Part shown: positions 8,349-16,346 of the stretch, one piece after another
How the letters are laid out: every line of letters begins with the position of its first letter
Position numbering within the stretch: position 1 is the first letter of the stretch
DNA from: Verrucomicrobiota bacterium
GTDB taxonomy: Bacteria; Verrucomicrobiota; Verrucomicrobiia; Opitutales; Opitutaceae
Direction of reading: 5' to 3'
DNA: 64,000 nucleotides
NCBI GenBank assembly: GCA_028293545.1
Contig: JAQGOP010000034.1
Coordinates: forward strand, 1-64,000
Translations under genes and position numbers: made by a program
Notes under the pieces: generated by a model
Databases searched by the model: none
Told to the model about the DNA's origin: nothing
Seen by the model: only the letters and a program-made list of their open reading frames with translations

Positions 8349-10274
8349 CTATCCCTGCGAATTATCCAACATCTGCCGGATGCGTCGGCCCATTTCATCG
8401 AGCGTGTAGGGCTTTTGCATGAAGTCGCGCTGGCCAAGATGTTGGAAATCGGCGCGCGTTTCCGGCGTGATGTGGCCGCTGAGGACCAGCACCCGCGTGC
8501 GCGGCCGGCAGAGCCGGATCACTTTCATGACCTGGAGGCCCGTGGCGCCCGGCATGTTTGAATCGAGCAGCACCAGGTCGAAGTGCCGCGACGTGTCGCT
8601 GATCACGTCGATGGCTTCGTTGCCCGAAGCCGCGGTCGTGGCTTTGTAGCCTTGCCGGCGGAAGGTCTGGACCAGGAGTTCGCGCAGGGAATCCTCATCG
8701 TCGACGATGAGCAGGGATTCGGTGCCCGAGGGGAAATCGTGGTTAACCGCCGCCGCCGGCGCGAGGACCTGGCGAACTGCGAGCGGCAGGAAAATGCTGA
8801 ACGTGCTGCCGACGCCCTGGATGCTGTCGACTTCGATCGCTCCCTGGTGGCTCTCGACGATGCCGTAGACCACCGCCAGCCCGAGGCCGGTGCCTTGGTT
8901 GCCTTGTTTCGTGGTGAAGAACGGCTCGAAGATCCGGGCGCGAACCTCCGGCGCCATGCCCGTGCCCGTATCGGTGATGCGGAGGCACGCGTAACTGCGG
9001 CCGGCCACGGAGTTCGGGCCGGCGATCCCGCCGTCGTGCACGCTCGTGTCCAAGGTGATGGTCCCGCCCGTGGGCATCGCATCGCGCGCGTTCACGCACA
9101 GGTTGAGGATGATCTGCTGGAGCTGGTTCTGGTCGGCGAGCAGCGGCGGAAGCAGCGCGGGCAGCTCGAGGTTAAAGGTGACGGTGCGGGGGAACGTCTC
9201 GGCGAGCAGCTTGACCAGGTCGCGCACGAGCTGGTTGAGATCCACCGCGGTGAATTTGACCTCCGTCTTGCGCGTGAACGTGAGGATCTGGCGAACGAGT
9301 CCGCCGGCGCGCTGGGCCGCGGTCCTGATCTCGCGCAGGCTCTTCTGGAGGATCGCGGTGTCGGCCGTCCCGTGCAGGCAGAACTCGGCGTAACCGTTGA
9401 TGATCGCGAGCAGGTTGTTGAAATCGTGCGCGATGCCGCCGGCGAGCGTGCCGAGGCTTTCCATCTTGTGCGCCTGCCGGAGGTCGTGCTCGAGCTTCTT
9501 GCGCTCGGAGACGTCCTCACGCAGGCAGAGGTAATTCGTGGTTTCGCCGGCGGGATTGCGCAGGCAGGAAACCTTCACCGATTCCCAGACGGTGCCGCCA
9601 TCCTGGCGCCGCGTCGCGAGCTCGCCGCGCCATTCGCCGCCGCTGCGCACGGTCTGCCAGAATTTTTCGTACGAAGCCTCGTCGGGATGGCCGTCGCGCA
9701 GGACCTCGATGTGGCGGTCCAGCAAGTCCTCCAAGGTGCGGCCGCTGACATCGGTGAATTTCGGGTTCACGTACTGGGCGCGGCCGTCGAGGTCGGTGAT
9801 GACGATGGCAACCGGCGACTGTTCGACGGCGCTGGAAAGGCGGTGGAATTGTTCCTCGGCGAGGCGCTGGCGCGTGATGTCGCGGCCGGCGGCGCGGAAA
9901 GCGATGATCGCGCCGGTGGAATCCTTGAGCGCGGCTTCCTCCCATGCGAACCAACGGATGCCCTGTGGCGTGAGCCAGCGATGCTCGCTCACCGTGCGGT
10001 GCGGCGGTCGATTCAGTTCCGCGGTGGAGGCGAGCAGGCTGGCGGCGTCGTCCGCATGCACAAGTTCGGTGACGGATGTGCCGACGAGTGCTTCGGGACT
10101 GCGGCCAAATTTGCGGGCAAAGGCGGAGTTGACCGCGAGCAAGCGTCCATCCAAGTCGCGGCAATGCGCCGGATCAGTGCTCGTTTCCCAGGCGCCGAGC
10201 CACGTTTCAGGCGCCGCGAGTCGGGCCATGCCGGGCTCGGGGTCGCTCAGGATGGTGGGCAGGGGAGGCGGCAT
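8349..10274 (-). CDS. Soluble PAS-PAS hybrid sensor histidine kinase
   Basis: 641 aa from ATG 10274 (MPPPLPTILSD). A longer frame to 10556 would run across the neighbouring HDOD gene and looks non-coding there. Two PAS domains (about residues 30-140 and 145-265) are followed by a HisKA domain with LAGGIAHDFNNLLAII. The HATPase_c domain has NLCVNARDAMPTGG, DTGTGMAPE and GTGLGLAVV. A C-terminal receiver has DDED and VLLDSNMPGATG, with Lys in MQKPYT. There is no membrane segment, so it senses a cytoplasmic cue. It lies 26 bp downstream of the HDOD gene on the same strand, so the two are probably co-transcribed. Confidence 0.92.
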   Translation of the reverse strand: MPPPLPTILSDPEPGMARLAAPETWLGAWETSTDPAHCRDLDGRLLAVNSAFARKFGRSPEALVGTSVTELVHADDAASLLASTAELNRPPHRTVSEHRWLTPQGIRWFAWEEAALKDSTGAIIAFRAAGRDITRQRLAEEQFHRLSSAVEQSPVAIVITDLDGRAQYVNPKFTDVSGRTLEDLLDRHIEVLRDGHPDEASYEKFWQTVRSGGEWRGELATRRQDGGTVWESVKVSCLRNPAGETTNYLCLREDVSERKKLEHDLRQAHKMESLGTLAGGIAHDFNNLLAIINGYAEFCLHGTADTAILQKSLREIRTAAQRAGGLVRQILTFTRKTEVKFTAVDLNQLVRDLVKLLAETFPRTVTFNLELPALLPPLLADQNQLQQIILNLCVNARDAMPTGGTITLDTSVHDGGIAGPNSVAGRSYACLRITDTGTGMAPEVRARIFEPFFTTKQGNQGTGLGLAVVYGIVESHQGAIEVDSIQGVGSTFSIFLPLAVRQVLAPAAAVNHDFPSGTESLLIVDDEDSLRELLVQTFRRQGYKATTAASGNEAIDVISDTSRHFDLVLLDSNMPGATGLQVMKVIRLCRPRTRVLVLSGHITPETRADFQHLGQRDFMQKPYTLDEMGRRIRQMLDNSQG

Positions 10275-10300
10275 GGCAAAGGAAGGTTGAGGGTGCCCGA

Positions 10301-11227
10301 TTAGAGGAGGCCGTTGAGCATGCTCGGGAGCCGGCGGAGGGAGTTGGCAATCGAGGCGCGCGCGATGCGGCTCTCGTTGTCGTCGGCGCCGTAGAGGATT
10401 TGCCAGCCGTCGAGCTCGAGCCATGCGTCGGGTTTCACTGGCGCAGTTTGTTCGAACCCGCCGCTGACGCCGGTGTGGCGCATGAGGCAGTCGGCCACTT
10501 GGACGCCCGCCGCGAACATGCGGTGTTGCGTGGCGCTCGCCGGGTCGTGATGGCAACGGACCGCAACCGTGATTTCCGGGGAGAGTTGATGACGCTCTAG
10601 ATAGTAGGCGCCGATGAGCGCGTGGTCCCAGCCGATCATCTCGGTTTCCATGCGGCAGACCTCGGTCGAATCGCTCGCGGGCGATGCCATCAATACGGAA
10701 AGCTCCTGCGGAAATGCGTAAGCCATGACGACCTTGCCGACGTTGTGGAGCAGCCCGACGAGGTAATCGGTGTCATCGTCGATATGCAGCGCGGTCGAGG
10801 CCAAGATCTCGCGGGTCAGGATCGCGGTGCCGATGGAATGGGTCCAAAGGTCTTTCCACGGCAGCGCGACGGATGCATTCGGCTGGAATTGCGCGAGTTC
10901 CTCGAGCACCGGCGTGGCCATTGAAAGTTCGCGGATTTGGCGCAGGCCGAGGAAGAAGACGGCTTCCTCGATATTATTCACCCGCGTCGAAAGGCCGAAG
11001 TAGACGGAATTGACCATCCGCAAGAGTCGCGCCGAGAGGGAGGGGTCGCGGCGAATGATCTCCGCGATCTGGGAATTGAGGCTGCCTTCGGCGCGGATCA
11101 GGTCGCTGAGCGCGCGGTTGATGCTCTGCAGCGACGCGAGCTTCGGGCACGACTCGATGCGTCGCTTGATCTCCGCTTCGGAGTAAGGCGCGGCAACGGT
11201 AGCGGAGGAAGAAGGTGCGATGGGCAT
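10301..11227 (-). CDS. HDOD domain protein (second of three)
   Basis: 308 aa. The HDOD domain covers about residues 20-225: CPKLASLQSINRAL, IIRRDPSLSARLLRMVNSVYF, a region starting NNIEEAVFFLGLRQIRELSM, and GLLHNVGKVVMAYAF. The C-terminal 80 residues are less conserved. It forms a likely two-gene operon with the downstream PAS-PAS kinase. A sigma-28-like -10 box on the minus strand (GCCGATAG, 11244-11237) would place the start of transcription about 3 nt before the ATG, but no TAAA-like -35 is present, so this promoter is weakly supported. Confidence 0.9.
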   Translation of the reverse strand: MPIAPSSSATVAAPYSEAEIKRRIESCPKLASLQSINRALSDLIRAEGSLNSQIAEIIRRDPSLSARLLRMVNSVYFGLSTRVNNIEEAVFFLGLRQIRELSMATPVLEELAQFQPNASVALPWKDLWTHSIGTAILTREILASTALHIDDDTDYLVGLLHNVGKVVMAYAFPQELSVLMASPASDSTEVCRMETEMIGWDHALIGAYYLERHQLSPEITVAVRCHHDPASATQHRMFAAGVQVADCLMRHTGVSGGFEQTAPVKPDAWLELDGWQILYGADDNESRIARASIANSLRRLPSMLNGLL

Positions 11228-11322
11228 GCGGGAAATCTATCGGCCTCCCGGGCCGCGGGCGCGGGCAGGGTCGGTGGACATCTTTATCGACGCTTCGCCA
11301 GCAGGCTTGAGCACGATTCCAC

Positions 11323-11349
11323 TAAAGACGGCGAGGAATGGACCGACTT
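11323..11349 (+). promoter_or_regulatory. Candidate sigma-28-like promoter of the glycosyltransferase genes
   Basis: TAAA (11323-11326), 15 bp, ACCGACTT (11342-11349). The -35 and spacing are exact, but only about four of eight -10 bases match. The predicted start of transcription is about 16 nt before the GTG at 11372. Confidence 0.35.
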
Positions 11350-11371
11350 ATGGGCAACAGAATTACTCCGC

Positions 11372-13255
11372 GTGCATCCCGCGAACCTTCAGCGTCTTTT
11401 GCAGGAAACGTCGGCGCATCTCCAAGCGGGCCGCCTGGAGGCCGCCGCGCGCATTTGCGCGCAGGCCCGCGCGCTCGCCCCGCGCGATTTCACCGTGCTC
11501 CAACTTTCGGGCTCGCTGGCTTTGCGGCAAAGCCGTTTTACCGAGGCTGCCACCTGGCTCGCCGCCGCCGCCAAGCTCCAGCCGGCCTCGGCGCCATGCG
11601 CGCGGCGACTCGGCTTCACCCTCGCCAAGCTCGCCCGGCACGAGGAGGCGGAAAAAGCGCTGCGGACCGCGGTGTCGCTCGCGCCGGACGATGCGGAATC
11701 GTGGGACACCTTGGGCTTTGTGCTCAAAGCCTTGGGTCGGCTGGAGCAGGCGATCGCGGCGCACCGCCAGGCTGTGACACTGCAGCCCTCGCGCGCGAAC
11801 AGCTGGTACAACCTGGGGCATGCGCTGTTATTTGCCGGCAAACCCACGGAGGCGCTGGCTTGCCAGGATCGCGCGCTGGCGGTCGATGCGAATTTCCCGA
11901 AGGCGCACTACGGCCGCGCCCTCGCGCTCCAATCGGCCCACCGGATTCCCGAGGCGATCGCGGCCTTCGACGAAGCGCTGGTGCGGGACCCGGCGAACCA
12001 AGCGGCGAGCAGCTACCGTTTGATGGCGCTCAACTATGTCGACGGGATCTCCGCGCGGCATTTGTTCGAGGAGCATGCGCGATTCGGCGACGGCTTGGGC
12101 GAAGCGCCGACACCCGCGAATTTCCAGGAACGTGATCGCACCGAACGAAAACTGAAAATCGGTTTCCTGTCGCCGGACCTGCGCGACCATTCGGTCGCAT
12201 ATTTCCTCGAGCCTCTGCTGGCTCACCTCGATCGCGAGAGGTTCGACGTCGTGCTTTATCACGACCATTTCGTCGTCGACGCCGTTTCGGAACGGCTCCG
12301 CACGCACGCCTCGGTGTGGCGGAATTTCGTCGGCCAGTGCTCGGCATTTGTCGAAAACCAGATCCGGGCCGATGCACCCGACGTGCTGGTGGATTTGGCC
12401 GGGCACACGGGCCTCAATCGCCTCGAGCTGTTTGCGCGCCGCCTCGCGCCGGTGCAGCTGAGCTATCTCGGTTATCCGAACACGACTGGCCTGCGGGAAA
12501 TGGACTTTCGCTTCGTCGACGCAATTACGGATCCCATGGGCGACGCGGATTTGATTCACCGCGAGGCGTTGGTGCGTTTTTCCGGGACCGCGTGGTCGTA
12601 CCTCCCGCCGTCGGCTGCGCCCGCGCCGAGGCCGCGTCCTTCGCTCGAGGGAAACCCGGTGATATTCGGGTGCTTCAACAATTTCGCGAAGGTAACCGAC
12701 GCTGCGCTCAACGCATGGGCTCGATTGCTGGCGCGGGTTCCCGGGTCGCGTCTCCGCTTGAAAGCGGCGGGATTGGGCGAAGAGGAAATCGCGGCGAATG
12801 TCCGCCAGCGCTTGGAGCGGGCCGGGATCGCGCTGAGCCGCGTCGACCTGATCGAGCGCACGCACTCGGTCGAGCAACACCTCGCGCTTTACCACGGCGT
12901 CGACATCGCGCTGGACACTTTTCCCTATCACGGCACGACCACGACGTGCGAAGCGCTCTGGATGGGGGTTCCCGTGATCACGCTCGCCGGCGATCGCCAC
13001 GCGGCGCGGGTGGGGGCGAGTTTGCTGATGGCTGTGGGTCATCCGGAATGGGTCGCGATGGATTGGGATGGCTACATTCGGGTGGCGGCGACGATCGCCG
13101 CAGATCGCGTGACGCTGGATCGTGCGAGTCGCGGCTTGCGCGAGAAGATGCGCGCCTCGCAGTTGACGGATCACGCGGGACAGGCCGCGCGTTTTGGCCA
13201 GGCGATCAGTGAATGCTGGAGCCGGTCGATCCAGGACGCGGCGATCGTCCCCTGA
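11372..13255 (+). CDS. TPR / GT41 (SPINDLY/OGT-type) glycosyltransferase, copy 1
   Basis: 627 aa from GTG 11372 (VHPANLQRLLQE). The same GTG-His-Pro start occurs in the following paralogue, and no in-frame ATG fits. Residues about 1-225 are TPR repeats. Residues about 250-620 are a GT41 catalytic domain with FLSPDLRDHSVAYFLEPLL (His at the position of the OGT active-site base), DLAGHTGLNRLELFA, LSYLGYPNTTGL, FGCFNNFAKV and the nucleotide-sugar loop DTFPYHGTTTTCEALWMG. The family transfers sugars from UDP donors to Ser/Thr of cytoplasmic proteins. Being near flagellins suggests flagellin O-glycosylation, which is inference. Confidence 0.9.
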   Translation: MHPANLQRLLQETSAHLQAGRLEAAARICAQARALAPRDFTVLQLSGSLALRQSRFTEAATWLAAAAKLQPASAPCARRLGFTLAKLARHEEAEKALRTAVSLAPDDAESWDTLGFVLKALGRLEQAIAAHRQAVTLQPSRANSWYNLGHALLFAGKPTEALACQDRALAVDANFPKAHYGRALALQSAHRIPEAIAAFDEALVRDPANQAASSYRLMALNYVDGISARHLFEEHARFGDGLGEAPTPANFQERDRTERKLKIGFLSPDLRDHSVAYFLEPLLAHLDRERFDVVLYHDHFVVDAVSERLRTHASVWRNFVGQCSAFVENQIRADAPDVLVDLAGHTGLNRLELFARRLAPVQLSYLGYPNTTGLREMDFRFVDAITDPMGDADLIHREALVRFSGTAWSYLPPSAAPAPRPRPSLEGNPVIFGCFNNFAKVTDAALNAWARLLARVPGSRLRLKAAGLGEEEIAANVRQRLERAGIALSRVDLIERTHSVEQHLALYHGVDIALDTFPYHGTTTTCEALWMGVPVITLAGDRHAARVGASLLMAVGHPEWVAMDWDGYIRVAATIAADRVTLDRASRGLREKMRASQLTDHAGQAARFGQAISECWSRSIQDAAIVP

Positions 13256-13257
13256 CC

Positions 13258-15243
13258 GTGCACCCTGCGAAACTTCAGTCCCTCCTTCAGGAAGCCGTCA
13301 GCTACCATCGCGGTGGTCGCCTGGCTGATGCGGAAAAACTCTACGCACGAGCCCGCGCGGCGGCGCCCGCGAGTTTCGATGCGCTGCACCTCTCGGGGCT
13401 GCTGGCGCACCAGCAGGGGCGGTTCACCGAGGCCGCGGGCTGGTTGGGAAAAGCGATAAAGGTTAATCCGAAGTCGGCTTTGGCCGAAATGCGCCTCGGA
13501 CTCGCGAATTCGGCGCTGGGAAATTTCGAGGTGGCCGAGCGCCACCTCCGTTCAGCGGTGGAGAGTGAACCAGCCCTGACCGAAGCGTGGTGTCACTTGG
13601 GCGTGGCGCTCCGCGCGCTGAGTCGACCTGCTGACGCCGAGGCCGCGTATCGCCAGGCGTTGCGCTTGAAGCCGGACTACGCTGAGGCGCATGACCGGCT
13701 CGGCGCCTTGGTGAGCGAGACGCAGGGTTTCGCCGCATCGATCCCGCATTTTCGCCGCGCCGTGGATCTCCAGCCGGCTTCGTTGAACAGCTGGGCCAAC
13801 TTGGGCGCAGCATTGGCTCAATCGGGCGAGCCCGGCGATGCCCTCGTATGTTTTGCGCGAGTGCTGGCCGAGCAGCCGAACCATGCGCTGGCTTTGACGG
13901 GTCGCGCGCTGGTGCAGCAGGAATCGGGGAACGTCGCCGACGCGGTGGAAAGTTATGCGGCGGTGCTGGCGATGAATCCGCGGCATCACGAGGCGCGAAG
14001 CGGACGCCTCCTGGCGATGCATTACCTCGATGACGTAAGTCGTGAAACCCTTTTCGCCGCACACGCCGAGTTCGGCGAAGCCGCGAGCCAAAGGACGACG
14101 CGGCACTGCGAAAATTCCCGCGACCCGGCGCGAAGGTTGCGCGTGGCGTTCCTTTCGCCCGATTTGCGGGCGCATTCCGTCGCCTACTTCCTGGAGCCGC
14201 TGCTGGCGCATCTTGATCGAGTCGGATTCGAGATTTTTCTCTACCACGATCATCCCAAGGTCGATGCGATGTCCGAACGCCTCCGCGCGCACGCGGCGAT
14301 GTGGCGCCATTTCGCGGGAGCCTCGCACGACGCGGTGGAATCCGCGATCCGGGCGGACGCGCCCGATGTGCTCTTCGACCTGGCGGGCCACACCGGGCTC
14401 AACCGGCTCCCCTTGTTTGCACGGCGGCTCGCGCCAATCCAAATCAGTTACCTGGGTTATCCGAACACGACCGGGTTGCGCGAAATGGACTTCCGCTTTG
14501 TCGACGCCATCACCGATGCCGTGGGCGAAGCGGATCAATTCCACAGTGAGAAACTGGTCCGCTTCGCACCCACGGCCTGGAGTTACGTGGCGCCCGAAAG
14601 CGCGCCGAAAGTCGCTCCGCCGCCGTGCCTCGACGGGCGGCCCGTTACATTTGGGTGCTTCAATAATTTCTCGAAGATCAACCACACCACGCTGCGCGCA
14701 TGGTCAAAAGTGATGGCGATGGTGCCGGGCTCGCGGCTTCTCCTCAAGGGGCACGGCCTGGCTGAGCCGGCGATCGGGGCGAAACTGCGGGCGCGCTTCG
14801 AAGCGCTCGGGATCGCCGCGGACCGGGTCGAACTCCTGGGGCGCACCCCGGGCATCGCCGCGCACCTGGCGCTCTACGCGCGCATGGACATCGCGCTCGA
14901 TACTTTTCCTTACCATGGGACAACGACGACCTGCGAAGCCCTCTGGATGGGCCGGCCGGTGGTGACGTTGCGCGGCGATCGCCATGCCTCGCGTGTCGGT
15001 GCGAGCCTCTTGACCGCCGTCGGCCGCACTGAATGGATCGCGAAGGATTGGGATGACTATGGACGCATCGCGACCGAGCTCGCGCGTGATCCACTGTGCC
15101 TTGCCCAACAGTCGACATCCCTGCGCGCGGAAGTGCGGGGTTCCGCGCTGATGGACCATGCGGGGCAGGCCCAGCGGTTTGGTGGGGCGATCCGCGATTG
15201 CTGGACCGCTTGGTGCGCCAACGGCCAAATTCCGCGCACGTAG
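13258..15243 (+). CDS. TPR / GT41 (SPINDLY/OGT-type) glycosyltransferase, copy 2
   Basis: 661 aa from GTG 13258 (VHPAKLQSLLQEA), two bases after the stop of copy 1. An ATG at 13213 would add 15 residues inside copy 1. The architecture is identical: TPRs at about residues 1-260 (one or two more than copy 1), then GT41 with FLSPDLRAHSVAYFLEPLL, DLAGHTGLNRLPLFARRL, FGCFNNFSKI and DTFPYHGTTTTCEALWMG. The catalytic halves of the two copies are very similar, while the TPR parts have diverged more, as expected if they present different acceptors to the same chemistry. This is a tandem duplication, probably co-transcribed and translationally coupled. Confidence 0.9.
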   Translation: MHPAKLQSLLQEAVSYHRGGRLADAEKLYARARAAAPASFDALHLSGLLAHQQGRFTEAAGWLGKAIKVNPKSALAEMRLGLANSALGNFEVAERHLRSAVESEPALTEAWCHLGVALRALSRPADAEAAYRQALRLKPDYAEAHDRLGALVSETQGFAASIPHFRRAVDLQPASLNSWANLGAALAQSGEPGDALVCFARVLAEQPNHALALTGRALVQQESGNVADAVESYAAVLAMNPRHHEARSGRLLAMHYLDDVSRETLFAAHAEFGEAASQRTTRHCENSRDPARRLRVAFLSPDLRAHSVAYFLEPLLAHLDRVGFEIFLYHDHPKVDAMSERLRAHAAMWRHFAGASHDAVESAIRADAPDVLFDLAGHTGLNRLPLFARRLAPIQISYLGYPNTTGLREMDFRFVDAITDAVGEADQFHSEKLVRFAPTAWSYVAPESAPKVAPPPCLDGRPVTFGCFNNFSKINHTTLRAWSKVMAMVPGSRLLLKGHGLAEPAIGAKLRARFEALGIAADRVELLGRTPGIAAHLALYARMDIALDTFPYHGTTTTCEALWMGRPVVTLRGDRHASRVGASLLTAVGRTEWIAKDWDDYGRIATELARDPLCLAQQSTSLRAEVRGSALMDHAGQAQRFGGAIRDCWTAWCANGQIPRT

Positions 15244-15305
15244 AAATAGACGATGCATTTTGAGCTAATTGTGACGATGAAACCCATCACCCACTTCAAT
15301 TTCCC

Positions 15306-16145
15306 ATGATTGCCGCCTCGGTATCCCGCGACACGCTCCTGCTGGTCGTCAAAGTTCTTCCCACTGCTCCCCAGATCCTGGCGCACCTCGGGCAGCTGCT
15401 GCTGGATATTAATTCGGGCTTGAGCGAGGTGACGGAATTGCTGCGGCGCGACGCGGGATTGACGGCTCGCATCATCCGCGTCGCGAACAGCTCGGTGTAC
15501 GCGAAGGGCGCGCCGGCGTCATCGCTCGTCGAGGCCTTGGCGCGGGTGGGGTTCAAGGAAGTTTACCGACTGACCGGGTTTGCCGCGGTCGCCCAGATGT
15601 CGGACCAAAAGCTCCTTCTTTATGGAATTTCCGGTGCGCGCCTGCGCGAAAACTCGCTGCTGGCCGCGCTGGTGATGGAGGCGCTGGCGCCCGCGGCGGG
15701 GATCGATGCGCGGATGGCCTACACGGCGGGTTTGCTTCGTTCCACCGGCAAGATCGCCCTCGATCGCCTGGTGCGCGAGGACACCAGTTGCCCGGTGTTG
15801 CCGGCGGACGTCGCGGACGTTTCGGAGTGGGAATTAAAAATTGTCGGGATGACCAATTGTGCGGCGGCCGCGTTCATCCTGGGCGAATGGCGCTTTCCCG
15901 GGGAGATGATCGCGGGGATCAGGGACCACTATCATCCGGATGAATCGGCGAACGTGCTGGCTCATCTTCTCCATATTGCGTCCGGCGTCGCGGACACCGC
16001 GCGTTTCGGCTGCGTGGGCGAAGCGGGTTATTGGGACCTTTCACCGGCCCGGCTCGAAGCGGCGCACGTGACGGACAGCGACGTGAGGGCGGCGCGCCTG
16101 CAGGCGTTGGAGTCGTTTGAGGCGTTGCGCGCGGTCGTGGCCTGA
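15306..16145 (+). CDS. HDOD domain protein (third of three)
   Basis: 279 aa. HDOD features are LPTAPQILAHLGQLL, LLRRDAGLTARIIRVANSSVY, VEALARVGFKEVYRLTGFAA and MAYTAGLLRSTGKIALD. The order of motifs is like the HDOD protein at 4899, so these two are closer to each other than to the one at 10301. It sits between the GT41 pair and the GT41-GT4 fusion, with a 62-bp gap upstream in which no convincing promoter was found, so it may be read through from the glycosyltransferase genes. No catalytic function is expected. Confidence 0.88.
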   Translation: MIAASVSRDTLLLVVKVLPTAPQILAHLGQLLLDINSGLSEVTELLRRDAGLTARIIRVANSSVYAKGAPASSLVEALARVGFKEVYRLTGFAAVAQMSDQKLLLYGISGARLRENSLLAALVMEALAPAAGIDARMAYTAGLLRSTGKIALDRLVREDTSCPVLPADVADVSEWELKIVGMTNCAAAAFILGEWRFPGEMIAGIRDHYHPDESANVLAHLLHIASGVADTARFGCVGEAGYWDLSPARLEAAHVTDSDVRAARLQALESFEALRAVVA

Positions 16146-16169
16146 GGCCCAGCCCCGGCGTTTTTTCGC

Positions 16170-16197
16170 TCAAGTGGTTCCGGGATCGCGCCGATGA
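16170..16197 (+). promoter_or_regulatory. Candidate sigma-28-like promoter upstream of the GT fusion
   Basis: TCAAGTGG (16170-16177), 12 bp, GCCGATGA (16190-16197). This is the same spacing and -35 variant as the site at 8161-8188. The predicted start of transcription, near 16204, lies about 14 nt before a small open frame at 16218. Confidence 0.4.
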
Positions 16198-16217
16198 AGG
16201 CTGCGGTGCCTGCACCT

Positions 16218-16346
16218 ATGAAACATTTGATGGAAGGGCGGTTGTGCGAAGGATTCCGCGCGCTGCCCGAAAGTCGTGCCATGTTGGCTCGACGCGAACT
16301 TACCGTCGACGGATCGAGCGAGCTGCCTGCCGCTCATGCCGGCTGA
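16218..16346 (+). CDS. Possible small protein (42 aa) overlapping the GT fusion start
   Basis: ATG 16218 to TGA 16344-16346 encodes a 42-residue, Arg/Glu-rich peptide starting MKHLMEGRLCEGFRALPESR. Its end overlaps the preferred ATG (16336) of the glycosyltransferase by 11 bp, which would allow coupled translation. It is the first ATG after the sigma-28-like site. No family is recognised. It may be a leader peptide, a real small protein or chance. Confidence 0.3.
   Translation: MKHLMEGRLCEGFRALPESRAMLARRELTVDGSSELPAAHAG

Noticed and set aside
8583-10304. 573-codon plus-strand frame opposite the PAS-PAS kinase
   Set aside because: It has no recognisable domain and mirrors the real minus-strand kinase codons.
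10937-11371. N-terminal extension of the first GT41 gene across the HDOD gene
   Set aside because: The extension is antisense to the well-supported HDOD gene, and the paralogue shows the same GTG-His-Pro start, so the gene is started at 11372.
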